24,104 bases of DNA from a virus: positions 1 through 24,104 of the IMG/VR virus record IMGVR_UViG_3300031565_000366; one strand, given 5' to 3'. Below the pieces are notes generated by a model that had not been told where the DNA came from, searched no databases, and saw nothing but the letters and a program-made list of their open reading frames with translations. Both the position numbers and the translations under genes were made by a program. Shown piece by piece: positions 14,929 through 22,602 of the stretch; the first letter of the stretch is position 1, and every line of letters starts with the position of its first letter.

Positions 14929-15995
14929 GTATCGAATTTGACAACAATGCTTCAGGCACGAACAGCGTGCAGTTGGAGATCATTGACACGACCGTCACTT
15001 TGCAAACAGGTGAGGGGGCATTATTCCCAACTGTTACTACAGCGAGCGGGGACTTCTTCTATGCCACTTTGGAAGACACCTCTGGCAATATTGAAATTGT
15101 CATGTGTACTGATAACACATCAGACGTACTGACAATTACCCGGGCCCAAGAGAACACTACCGCGAAACAGTTTTTGGTTGGCTCGAAGGTAGAGAACCGC
15201 ACGACCGCTGCTACCTTCGCTGAGTTTATTCAGCGTACTGGCGGCACAATGACCGGGACTCTGGACCTCAATGGTAATGACTTGCAAGATCCTGTCATCA
15301 CGTCAACAGGTGCAGGCACAATTGATGGTCTACCTTTGCGCGGCTCTGATAGCGGCACTGCCAACCAGTTACAGGTGCCAGCCGCAGGTGGTGCGCCAAC
15401 GATCGGTGTCAATGAGATTTGGCATCAGGGTAATGACGGCCCCGGCACTGGGCTCGATGCCGATACACTCGATGGTATTGAAGCCACTGGTTTCTTGCAG
15501 AACTCGACAGACCCTGCCGCCCCCATAGGAGACTGGACATTCACTGGGGATACCATCCTCGATGGCGACCACACCGAAGCGGATTTTGGCACAGGTGGCA
15601 AAGTTAAAGATGGGCTGAATACAACACGACCCATTGGCTTTAATGTCATGCCAGTTGTTGAACAGGACACTTCCGGAACCTTCGACATCACAACCAACGG
15701 TATGTTGATCCATAAGGACACAACTGGTGCGGCCGACTTCACTCTGCCGAACGATGCAGACATCCCTCAAGGCGCGACGTGGACAGTTGTTGCTGATGCA
15801 GTACTGGCTGGGCTGTTTCGTATTAAGGGAGACACCGGAGTGACCGTGCGTTGGTTCGATCAGATCAACGAGACTACGACCGATGTTGTCGCAGGCAATG
15901 GATTTACCTTGGCCAGCGGCGGAGTTTGTACCATCTACAAGTATTCTGACACTGTATACTTTTTGTGGGGAGGCGCGATAATCGAGTCTGTCTGA
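14925..15995 (+). CDS. Fibre protein with N-terminal virion-anchor module, 356 aa
   Basis: The start ATGA overlaps the previous stop. Residues 1-102 form the module also present in the next gene (FPTV near 34, FFYATLED near 44, DVLTITRAQENTTAK at 67-81). Residues 105-200 contain GGTMTGTLDLNGNDLQDPV, a linker typical of phage fibres, and DTLDGIEATGF. Residues 217-349 (starting TEADFGTGGKVKDGL) are a beta-rich module with a close copy in the fibre gene at 22603. It is probably a tail fibre or fibre-base protein. No enzymatic motif is seen. The modular structure points to recombination. Confidence 0.72.
   Translation: MSIEFDNNASGTNSVQLEIIDTTVTLQTGEGALFPTVTTASGDFFYATLEDTSGNIEIVMCTDNTSDVLTITRAQENTTAKQFLVGSKVENRTTAATFAEFIQRTGGTMTGTLDLNGNDLQDPVITSTGAGTIDGLPLRGSDSGTANQLQVPAAGGAPTIGVNEIWHQGNDGPGTGLDADTLDGIEATGFLQNSTDPAAPIGDWTFTGDTILDGDHTEADFGTGGKVKDGLNTTRPIGFNVMPVVEQDTSGTFDITTNGMLIHKDTTGAADFTLPNDADIPQGATWTVVADAVLAGLFRIKGDTGVTVRWFDQINETTTDVVAGNGFTLASGGVCTIYKYSDTVYFLWGGAIIESV
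15580..15972 (+). repeat. Fibre module, copy 1 of 2
   Basis: This encodes residues 217-349 of the 356-residue fibre protein. The beginning, DFGTGGKVKDGLNTTRPIGF, then NVMPVVEQD, matches the copy inside the later fibre gene with a similar order of strands, and the end YKYSDTVYFLWGG matches YKYADGEFWVWGD. DNA identity over the first 70 bases is visible by eye. Confidence 0.7.
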
Positions 15996-15996
15996 T

Positions 15997-16593
15997 ATGC
16001 CGCTGATAGTATTTGAAAATAATAGTAATGGGATTCTCGCTTCTGACATCGACGACGTCACAACAACGCTCACGATGGTGGCAGGACAAGGGAATAACTT
16101 TCCTACGATTGGCGTCGATGAAATATTTTTCATTACGCTTCACAATTACGCAGCTCAGTTGGTTGAGATTTGTCGTGTTACCAACCGTGTCGCGGATGTG
16201 TTTACGGTACTTCGCGGACAGGACGGCACGACAGCAAAAGCTTGGACGGCTTCCACTACTGTGGTTCAACTCCGAGTCACGAAAGAAACATTGGAAGCGT
16301 TTGTGCAGCAAGCAGCAGCCCTGACACCGGACTCATTAGTAACTGTAAACAGTCTGGGGCAGCTTACGGCATTAACGGATGGACTTCCTCAGACATGGGA
16401 GTACTTCACTTCCACTGAAGGGCAAGCTGCGTTTAATACGACAGCAGAGTTACCTGCCACAGATGCACGTGTGCAGGCGTTTATTAACGGGGTGCGCCAA
16501 TTTCCACCGGCTCACTTTTCTGTCACAGGGCTTCAGCAACTTACCTTCTCAGAAGGGCTGGCTGAAGGTGACTATGTAGCCATAGGGATATGA
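15997..16593 (+). CDS. Fibre-like protein sharing the N-terminal module, 198 aa
   Basis: This gene starts one base after the previous stop. Its first 100 residues align with those of the upstream 356-residue protein: FENNSNG versus FDNNASG, GVDEIFFITLHNY versus SGDFFYATLEDT, DVFTVLRGQDGTTAK versus DVLTITRAQENTTAK, and a similar ending in EAFVQ. The C-terminal half (WEYFTSTEGQAAFNTTAELP, VQAFINGVRQFPPAHFSVTG, LAEGDYVAIG) is a small sandwich frequent at the ends of phage fibres. The pair probably arose by duplication. A short fibre or fibre-base role is inferred. Confidence 0.68.
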   Translation: MPLIVFENNSNGILASDIDDVTTTLTMVAGQGNNFPTIGVDEIFFITLHNYAAQLVEICRVTNRVADVFTVLRGQDGTTAKAWTASTTVVQLRVTKETLEAFVQQAAALTPDSLVTVNSLGQLTALTDGLPQTWEYFTSTEGQAAFNTTAELPATDARVQAFINGVRQFPPAHFSVTGLQQLTFSEGLAEGDYVAIGI

Positions 16594-16594
16594 C

Positions 16595-16867
16595 ATGGAA
16601 ATGCTTAATGAATATTGGCCAATAGCACTGGGGCTTCTGCTCGGCGTGCTTGCTCACATCATCAAGAAAGTGATCGAGCAGCGTGAGTTGGACCACAGTT
16701 TCTCGCTGATGCGTTACCTCACTGAGAACCCATACAAAACTTTTATGGTGCTGGTGTACGCCATTGGTGGTGCGGCCGGTTTGCACATGGATGGATCACT
16801 TACGATCTATACTGCAATGGTCACTGGCGCAGCAGCTAACAGCTTCAGTGGTAAGGGGGCAGGATGA
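16595..16867 (+). CDS. Holin-like membrane protein, 90 aa
   Basis: Three hydrophobic stretches are visible: residues 8-24 (WPIALGLLLGVLAHIIK), 49-64 (TFMVLVYAIGGAAGLH) and 68-83 (SLTIYTAMVTGAAANS). Between the first two lies a charged loop (KKVIEQRELDHSFSLMRYLT). The size and the pattern TENPYKTFMVLVYAIGG followed by a Gly/Ala-rich helix resemble small holins beside spanin genes. It would form pores in the inner membrane at the set lysis time. An in-frame ATG lies two codons downstream of the chosen start. Its end overlaps the next gene by four bases. Identification is by topology and context. Confidence 0.65.
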   Translation: MEMLNEYWPIALGLLLGVLAHIIKKVIEQRELDHSFSLMRYLTENPYKTFMVLVYAIGGAAGLHMDGSLTIYTAMVTGAAANSFSGKGAG

Positions 16868-17157
16868 ATAAGTGGTTGCTTGCGATCGGATCATTTCTCG
16901 CTGTTGTGGGGTTCGCCCTTCTTGGCAGACCGGCGCGCAAGCTTAAGAAAGTAGAAGCACATCGCGACCAGCTTATGTTGGACAACACCAAGAAGGCGCA
17001 GGTAAAGGCGCAGAAGCTTGGTGAACAAGCAGACAAGTTGCAGGCCAAAGCGAAAGAAGCCGACGAGGTTGGTCGGGCCACAGTTGATAAGGTAGGTACT
17101 CAAGGTGAAACAGTTAGCAGTATTCTTGATTCTTGGCGTAAGCCTGACGGGGTGTAG
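16864..17157 (+). CDS. Inner-membrane spanin (Rz)-like protein, 97 aa
   Basis: It starts ATGA over the holin stop. Residues 4-21 (WLLAIGSFLAVVGFALLG) form a single N-terminal membrane segment. Residues 27-75 (rich in K, E, Q, D with heptad-like spacing, for example KAQVKAQKLGEQADKLQ) form a coiled coil. This is the layout of an i-spanin, which with an outer-membrane lipoprotein fuses the two membranes at lysis. The last 53 bases overlap the lipoprotein gene in another frame, the classic nested or overlapping arrangement. No sequence motif is unique to i-spanins, so this rests on architecture and neighbours. Confidence 0.68.
   Translation: MNKWLLAIGSFLAVVGFALLGRPARKLKKVEAHRDQLMLDNTKKAQVKAQKLGEQADKLQAKAKEADEVGRATVDKVGTQGETVSSILDSWRKPDGV
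17089..17097 (+). promoter_or_regulatory. Ribosome binding site for the overlapping lipoprotein gene (GTG start)
   Basis: AAGGTAGGT lies 7 bases before the GTG at 17105, inside the i-spanin coding region. It supports translation of the second frame from this GTG and yields a textbook lipobox signal peptide. Confidence 0.65.
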
Positions 17158-17533
17158 TTCTACACCGTTAGAGCTGCCGTCGTGTGAAGTCCCCGCTCCT
17201 ATGGGAGAGGTGGCTGCACTGCAAGCTGTGCCTGATATGCCTGTAGAGATCGCGAGCAATGAAGCTGGCGCGACTTTTGACTTGGAAGGACTACTACAAT
17301 TTCAACGCTTGCGCGAAGCCTCTCTTTCAAACAAAGAGGTAGGTGATCTGAATGCTGCAGCTTTACAAGCGCGCAACGAAGAAGTCAATGCGCTTATTGA
17401 ATGCGTTCGTTACCAGAACGTATGGATGGAAGTGAGAGAGGACATGCTTGAACAAGAAAGGAACGCGCACCAAATTGACAACTTATGGCACCGAGGAGTT
17501 ATTGCGCTTGGCGTAATAGCTGTGGCTCTATAG
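17105..17533 (+). CDS. Lipoprotein, o-spanin or u-spanin-like, 142 aa
   Basis: The GTG start gives a signal peptide of KQLAVFLILGVSLTGC type, with the lipobox LTGC at 14-17 (acylated Cys17). The mature part has a Pro/acidic stretch (PLELPSCEVPAP), a helical charged stretch from 60 to 128, and a final hydrophobic stretch at 131-142 (GVIALGVIAVAL). Nested out of frame at the end of the i-spanin-like gene, it fits an o-spanin. However, it is longer than Rz1-type proteins and has a C-terminal hydrophobic segment. A lipoprotein with a C-terminal membrane segment is the topology of unimolecular spanins (phage T1 gp11). The terminal segment is only 12 residues, so membrane insertion is uncertain. 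Confidence 0.65.
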   Translation: MKQLAVFLILGVSLTGCSSTPLELPSCEVPAPMGEVAALQAVPDMPVEIASNEAGATFDLEGLLQFQRLREASLSNKEVGDLNAAALQARNEEVNALIECVRYQNVWMEVREDMLEQERNAHQIDNLWHRGVIALGVIAVAL

Positions 17534-17712
17534 TGGACGAGAGAGTATCAAGTGCTTTTGAGCGACACACGCAAACAGCATTAGTAATGCTTTTGGTTGC
17601 GCTTCTACTGTGGGTAGGTAACACCACACAACAGACATCGATAGAAGTGGCTGAACTGAAAGTTGAAATCAGGTATTTGAAAAACGCAATAAACGATCTT
17701 AAACAGGAGTAA
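17533..17712 (+). CDS. Small membrane protein with coiled coil, 59 aa
   Basis: The GTG start overlaps the previous TAG stop by one base. The same frame is open upstream to an ATG at 17485, but that start lies inside the lipoprotein gene and adds a Cys/Arg-rich extension. The product has one membrane segment, residues 14-29 (QTALVMLLVALLLWVG), then a coiled-coil stretch (SIEVAELKVEIRYLKNAIND). It lies in the lysis cassette and may be an antiholin, an accessory holin or a pinholin-like helper. This is an inference. No clear ribosome binding site precedes GTG, so coupling is likely. Confidence 0.55.
   Translation: MDERVSSAFERHTQTALVMLLVALLLWVGNTTQQTSIEVAELKVEIRYLKNAINDLKQE
17705..17709 (+). promoter_or_regulatory. 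Ribosome binding site deciding the start at 17716
   Basis: AGGAG is 6 bases before ATG at 17716 and only 3 bases before an in-frame GTG at 17713. The ATG is therefore the preferred start. Confidence 0.65.
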
Positions 17713-17715
17713 GTG

Positions 17716-18075
17716 ATGAGCAGTGCAAGCCAAAGACATAAACTGGCAACCCGTGGATATGACTCATCGGGTAACGTCAAGGGCATCCTAAGGTGCTTCG
17801 ATAACTGGGGTACCGATTCGGACTTCGCCAAAGTTGTTGTTGAGGGCCGTTGGGATGGGGGCACTACTGGAACAGTTGTGACTGATATCGGCGGCGGCGA
17901 CGTTACTAGCAACTACACACCCGGAGGTGCTGAAGATGCAGTGGCAGCAGCAGCAGGGCTGGCTGCAGTTATCAACGGGCAAACCGATCACACAGCTACT
18001 TCTGTAGAAAACGTGGTGCTCATCACGAAGACTACAGCGGGTACTGTTGAGGTGGTCAGCTCAAGTATCGCGTAA
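17716..18075 (+). CDS. Small virion protein of unknown function, 119 aa
   Basis: Starts MSSASQRHKLATRGYDSSGNVKG in outline and contains beta strands (VVVEGRWDGGTTGTVV, then VENVVLITKTTAGTVEVVS) separated by an Ala-rich helix at about 72-86. This beta-sandwich-with-helix pattern and its position directly before the nozzle-like gene suggest a minor tail or head component. No family is recognised. The stop overlaps the next start as TAATG. Confidence 0.6.
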   Translation: MSSASQRHKLATRGYDSSGNVKGILRCFDNWGTDSDFAKVVVEGRWDGGTTGTVVTDIGGGDVTSNYTPGGAEDAVAAAAGLAAVINGQTDHTATSVENVVLITKTTAGTVEVVSSSIA

Positions 18076-19991
18076 TGCTAATCCACCTCAAGGGTTTTGC
18101 TGGACTGCGCCCAAAGATTTCTGACCGTGAGTTGCCTCCCAATAGCGCAACCATAGCGGAAAACACGCAGTTGTATTCTGCCGAGCTTCGTGGCTTGCGG
18201 CAGCCCTTGAACGTGGCTGACTTATCTGCAGAGGCATTTACTGTCGAACGTGCGTACCGTTTATATGATGGCTCAACTTCTATCGCTGATGCCGCAGGGA
18301 CATGGGTAGCATTCGATGACCAAGATGTTAACTTTGTTCGTGGCGCTCTGAAGAACGATCAGTACGATAGGTACTACGCATCGGGTGGGACACAAATACC
18401 CAAAGTGGCCACCGCCGCTGGCTGGGCTACGGGTACCCCCATTTACGACTTGGGCGTACCGTCCCCCACTACTGCGCCTACTGTTGCGCCGCCAGCATCT
18501 GGTGTAGTGGATGAGACAAGGGCATACGTTTACACCTTTGTGAATGAGTGGGGAGAGGAATCAGGACCTTCACCAGCATCGGCTCCAGCGACTGGCGATA
18601 TTACGGGAACGTGGGCTTTGTCCGCGATGCAGTTTACTTTTACTGGGGGCCTTACTCCGAACCCCTTGGATAAGATTCGTATCTACCGTACTGTCACAGG
18701 CAGGAGCTCTGTTGATTACCGTTTAGTTACCGAGATGTCTACGCCGGCAGCCACCTACAACGACGATGGCTCAGGAGCAACGGACACTGATGGATTCATT
18801 ACCACTGCAGATGGCGTATCTCTTAATGAGTCTTTACCTTCTCTTGGCTGGGAGCTTCCTCCTTCTGGTCTTCAGGGATTGGTTAACATGCCGAACGGGA
18901 TACTTGTTGGTTTTGTTGGCCGCGACTTATATTGCTCTGAACCTTATCGCCCTCATGCTTGGCCTACACAGTATCAGATCTCTGTAGACTCAGAGGTTAT
19001 CGGGCTTGGGGTATACCAGTCAGGCGTAGTCGTATGCACCACTGCTAACCCATACGTTGCTACCGGGGTCCACCCTTCCAGTGTCGCATTGACTCGTCTC
19101 GATGACGTCGAGCCGTGCCTGTCATTCCGTAGCATTGTTAACAGTCTCGCTGGCGTAATGTACTCGTCAATGAATGGCATCGTGATGGTCAATCAGTCTG
19201 GGGCATACAACATGACTGCCCCGCTAATGACTCGTAACGAGTGGCGGCAAGAGTACGGCCCTGCTACAGCTCGCTCGGCAGCAGACGGCTCTCGTGTGAT
19301 CACCTTCAACACCATAAGTGAGGGGTGGTTATTCCAGCCTGAGGAACCTCTGGGCCACATCGTAAACCTTAATGGTTTCTCTGATGTCACAGGCGTGCAG
19401 ACAGACCCGTTTACAGGCGAGGTGTACTTGATCTCTCGTGATGTTGTGTATTTGTGGAACCCGGAAACAACAACTCCGCAGTCTTATCAGTGGCGTTCTA
19501 AAGTTTTTGAGCTGCCCTACCCTGTGAACATGGGTGCATATCGGCTACAGTACCAAGACGTCATAACGGGTGGAGACTTCACTCCGGGGTATGACTACAC
19601 GAATTACAATGCTTCTCGTTTCACTGCCACTACGATTGAAACCGAATCGCCGGCACTGACTACGAACCCCCTTAATACCCTGAACTTGTATCCTATAAAT
19701 GGTACGCGAGTAGAGGCCGGTGTCACTGAGTCTCCTCCCGTTGTGCAGTTCAGGATGCCCATTGCTGGTAGCCCACTGGAGCCCTCCGAGGCTCTCACTG
19801 TCAGAGACAACATACGTATCCGTATCTGGGGAGATGACGTATTACGATACGACGCAGAGATCACGTCACAAGATATGGTCCGCTTGCCCAGTGGTTACAA
19901 AGCCGACAAGTGGCAGATCGAGTTTCAAAGCGCACAAAATATTTACTCATTCAAGATGGCAGGGACAGCTAAAGAATTGGCTAAGGCATAA
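18075..19991 (+). CDS. Tail nozzle-like protein, 638 aa
   Basis: This large, beta-rich protein begins LKGFAGLRPKISDRELPPNS and has the AxIAENTQLYSAELRGLRQP segment (27-43) characteristic of nozzle or stabilisation proteins (functional counterparts of T7 gp12 and P22 gp10). Residues about 145-260 form a sandwich with YVYTFVNEWGEESGPS and DKIRIYRT motifs. The middle and last parts show repeated blades such as MVNQSGAYNMTAP, GVQTDPFTGEVYLISRDVVY and YQWRSKVFELP. The C-terminus (RLPSGYKADKWQIEFQSAQN, then ending KELAKA) matches the closing region of this family. It would form the hollow tip of a short tail. The start is coupled by TAATG. Confidence 0.78.
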   Translation: MLIHLKGFAGLRPKISDRELPPNSATIAENTQLYSAELRGLRQPLNVADLSAEAFTVERAYRLYDGSTSIADAAGTWVAFDDQDVNFVRGALKNDQYDRYYASGGTQIPKVATAAGWATGTPIYDLGVPSPTTAPTVAPPASGVVDETRAYVYTFVNEWGEESGPSPASAPATGDITGTWALSAMQFTFTGGLTPNPLDKIRIYRTVTGRSSVDYRLVTEMSTPAATYNDDGSGATDTDGFITTADGVSLNESLPSLGWELPPSGLQGLVNMPNGILVGFVGRDLYCSEPYRPHAWPTQYQISVDSEVIGLGVYQSGVVVCTTANPYVATGVHPSSVALTRLDDVEPCLSFRSIVNSLAGVMYSSMNGIVMVNQSGAYNMTAPLMTRNEWRQEYGPATARSAADGSRVITFNTISEGWLFQPEEPLGHIVNLNGFSDVTGVQTDPFTGEVYLISRDVVYLWNPETTTPQSYQWRSKVFELPYPVNMGAYRLQYQDVITGGDFTPGYDYTNYNASRFTATTIETESPALTTNPLNTLNLYPINGTRVEAGVTESPPVVQFRMPIAGSPLEPSEALTVRDNIRIRIWGDDVLRYDAEITSQDMVRLPSGYKADKWQIEFQSAQNIYSFKMAGTAKELAKA

Positions 19992-21376
19992 TGGCGAATG
20001 TTCAAAGACCTATCTCTATCCCAGAGCCGATCAACCAAGTTGATTCTCTGTGGAGAACAGCCCAAGCGCTGAAAGAAGCGGTTGAGGTAATACAGGGTAT
20101 CCGTGGGAACCGTGAGTATGCCCTGCTATGTGATCTGCAAGATGCTACAACTATTATTAACAACATCACCGGCGGAACTGTTCCGGGGATAACAAGCCTC
20201 AACGCCCTCACTGATACAGACCTTACTGGACAAGCAACCGGTGACCTGTTGTACAACTTTGATGGGTCAAACTGGAGAGACACTGCCGGCCAGATTGTAT
20301 GGACAGGTTCTGCCTTACAACTTGCCAACGACCTTGCTATTAACTGGCTGAATAACGCAGCTGCGTCAGTAGAGCTACTCAAGTTTTCAGCACCTGTCGC
20401 TGGGGGCGATCCTTATTGGAGCGAGGTGCAACTACTGGCGAAGTTTGAGGGTATAGATGCGGCTACCGCATATACAGAGGTCTCTGCCAATGCCGCTGTT
20501 GCTTCCTTCTCTGACAACGCTCAACTTGATACCGCCCAGTCGAATTTTGGTTCTGCTTCTCTGCTATTGGATGGCACAACCGACACCGTAACTTTCCCCG
20601 ACATTGCTAATTATAACCTCGGTACCAGTGACTGGACTATTGAAGGGTTTGTTCGATTCAATACTTTGCCTCCGTTGGAAACATCGGCCGGCCCGGGGTA
20701 TGTGTTTTTCTCCATGTGGGGCGCATCGGCTGCTGATCAGGTAATTTCATACGCCGTTATACAAGATGCGTTTGGGTACCGTGTAAGACTAGCGGGTGAT
20801 GGTTTCGCTGAAGTGGGTACCATTAGCGGTGGCATATCCACTGGTACTTGGTACCACTGGGCAATGTCTCGTGCGAGCGGACAAATACGTGCGTACTTCA
20901 ACGGCAACTATGAGACCAGTGACTTCTCCGTCGCCTCTGCTGATATGGAGCAGTCTTCAGAAGGCATACGTATTGGCTCACTGGACGGCTCTAATGCTAA
21001 CCACGATGGTTGGATAGACGACGTACGTGTCACGATTGGTACTGCCCGATATACCGGCACAAGCCCGATCACAGTGCCGGTTGCAGACTTCGGTGAAACT
21101 GGTGTTGTTAATGAAATATTTGAAATCGGTGATCCCGGATATGTAACCAACATTGAAGGCAGTGCTATCCAGATCAATGGAGTACCGATTGAGCAGAATG
21201 CAACACATACCGGAGAGGTTACCGGTGCTACTGCACTAACAGTTAATGTGGTTGCAATTACAAACAAAACAGATGTAGTAGCGGAACCCGATGATGACGT
21301 TTTGCTACATGATGATAGCGATGGCGCTTTGAAGAAAACAAATTTAAGTTCGATAACTGACGGTGGATATTTCTAA
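19991..21376 (+). CDS. Fibre/adhesin with LamG-like (concanavalin A-type) domain, 461 aa
   Basis: The start overlaps the nozzle-like stop as TAATG. The N-terminus (VDSLWRTAQALKEAVEVIQG) is a helical anchor found in podoviral fibres. A linker (NALTDTDLTGQATGDLLYNF) follows. Residues about 147-365 have the pattern of a LamG-3-type jelly roll: KFEG, FGSASLLLDGTTDTVTFPD, WTIEGFVRF, GTWYHWAMSR, RAYFNGN and GWIDDVRVTIGTARYTG. This domain binds carbohydrate in many proteins, so the role is probably receptor binding. The C-terminus has the common fibre segment HTGEVTGATALTVN, then DDVLLHDDSDGALKKTNL, and ends in DGGYF. No catalytic site is seen. Confidence 0.8.
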   Translation: MANVQRPISIPEPINQVDSLWRTAQALKEAVEVIQGIRGNREYALLCDLQDATTIINNITGGTVPGITSLNALTDTDLTGQATGDLLYNFDGSNWRDTAGQIVWTGSALQLANDLAINWLNNAAASVELLKFSAPVAGGDPYWSEVQLLAKFEGIDAATAYTEVSANAAVASFSDNAQLDTAQSNFGSASLLLDGTTDTVTFPDIANYNLGTSDWTIEGFVRFNTLPPLETSAGPGYVFFSMWGASAADQVISYAVIQDAFGYRVRLAGDGFAEVGTISGGISTGTWYHWAMSRASGQIRAYFNGNYETSDFSVASADMEQSSEGIRIGSLDGSNANHDGWIDDVRVTIGTARYTGTSPITVPVADFGETGVVNEIFEIGDPGYVTNIEGSAIQINGVPIEQNATHTGEVTGATALTVNVVAITNKTDVVAEPDDDVLLHDDSDGALKKTNLSSITDGGYF

Positions 21377-22599
21377 TGGCTAACACAATTCGTATTAAAC
21401 GTTCTGTAGGAAACACAGCTCCTACCGGGCTTGCTCAAGGAGAGTTAGCTTATGTAGAAGCATCCGGTACCGGAGATGGCAGACTGTATATTGGTGCGGC
21501 AGGGGCCACTGTTGAAGTGGTGGGTGGGCAATACTTTATTGACCTACTCAACTCATACGACGCAGACCTACCAACTTTCTCTGTTGCTGCATCTTCTACA
21601 TTTTCCGGAACTTCCTCTGGCTCAAATACTGGTGACCAGACAATCACCCTGACAGGCGATGTCACCGGTACTGGTACTGGGTCATTCGCAGCGACGATTA
21701 CTAATGATGCTGTCACCTACGCGAAGATGCAAAACGTAGTTGCTGATGATGTATTCCTCGGCAACAACGCAGGTGCAGGCGGGGTCGTAGATGAGCTGAC
21801 TGGCACTGAAGCCACAGCAATGCTTAACCTGTTCGCGACAGCCTCTACGGTGCAGGGTCTCGTACCCGGCTCGAACAGCCTTGGCGCAACATACTTCCTC
21901 GATGGCTCAGGTGCATGGTCTGTTCCGGCAGGTGGTGGTGATGTAGTTGGTCCCGGCCCGACAGTTACTGATAACACGATCGCTCGTTTCGATGGCACAG
22001 GTGGTTTGACCATTCAGGCGACTGGCATCGTTATTGCTGACACGACAAACGATGTCACCGGCATGGGCACGCTGAATGGCAAGACAATCGCCAATCTCGT
22101 ATCCACCACTGATGCAGGGTCAGCAGCTTGGACGTGGATCATTGATGATGACACGATGGCTTCTGCTTCGGCTACGACTGTCGCAACATCTGAGTCGGTC
22201 AAGGCGTATGTCGATACGGCAGTTACCTCTGGGGTAACCTATCAGGGTGCGTTCGATCCGACCGCTGGTGCTGGTGCTGGTAGCCCGGACCTCGATACGA
22301 TCACCTCAACGACTGGTGACATGTACACTGTCACGGTTGCCGGTACTTACAACTGGACAACCGGCTCTGCCATCCTTGAGGTTGGCGATGTACTGATCGC
22401 TGAGTCAGACGGCGTACTGAACGATGCTGCTGATTGGACCATCGTGCAGCAGAACCTTAGTGCAGCAACCGCATCGACTCCGGGGTATGTCTCAATCGTC
22501 GCCCAATCGTTTGGCGGTACCAAAACCTTTGAGGACATCTCTGGTGATGATGCCAATGCAACGATAGATTCTTTTGTTATTGATGGTGGCACGTTCTAA
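21376..22599 (+). CDS. Tail fibre protein, MANTIRIKRS-type N-terminus, 407 aa
   Basis: Coupled to the previous gene by TAATG. The N-terminus (MANTIRIKRSVGNTAPTGLA, then QGELAYVEASGTGDGRLYIG) resembles the Mtd_N-type fold of phage fibre beginnings. Residues 75-120 contain GSNTGDQTITLTGDVTGTGT, a very widespread fibre segment. Residues 190-220 contain GDVVGPGPTVTDNTIARFDG. The last part (ESVKAYVDTAV, then SVTYQ-like strands, then GDVLIAESDGVL) is another reused fibre block. It ends in IDGGTF. It likely forms a trimeric fibre that recognises the host. All modules are from fibre families and no enzyme motif is seen. Confidence 0.78.
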   Translation: MANTIRIKRSVGNTAPTGLAQGELAYVEASGTGDGRLYIGAAGATVEVVGGQYFIDLLNSYDADLPTFSVAASSTFSGTSSGSNTGDQTITLTGDVTGTGTGSFAATITNDAVTYAKMQNVVADDVFLGNNAGAGGVVDELTGTEATAMLNLFATASTVQGLVPGSNSLGATYFLDGSGAWSVPAGGGDVVGPGPTVTDNTIARFDGTGGLTIQATGIVIADTTNDVTGMGTLNGKTIANLVSTTDAGSAAWTWIIDDDTMASASATTVATSESVKAYVDTAVTSGVTYQGAFDPTAGAGAGSPDLDTITSTTGDMYTVTVAGTYNWTTGSAILEVGDVLIAESDGVLNDAADWTIVQQNLSAATASTPGYVSIVAQSFGGTKTFEDISGDDANATIDSFVIDGGTF

Positions 22600-22602
22600 A
22601 TA

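Noticed and set aside
15369-16133. A 254-residue minus-strand open frame across two fibre genes
   Set aside because: It lies antisense to two genes sharing a real paralogous module; its Cys- and Ser-rich sequence is typical of an antisense reading of fibre codons.
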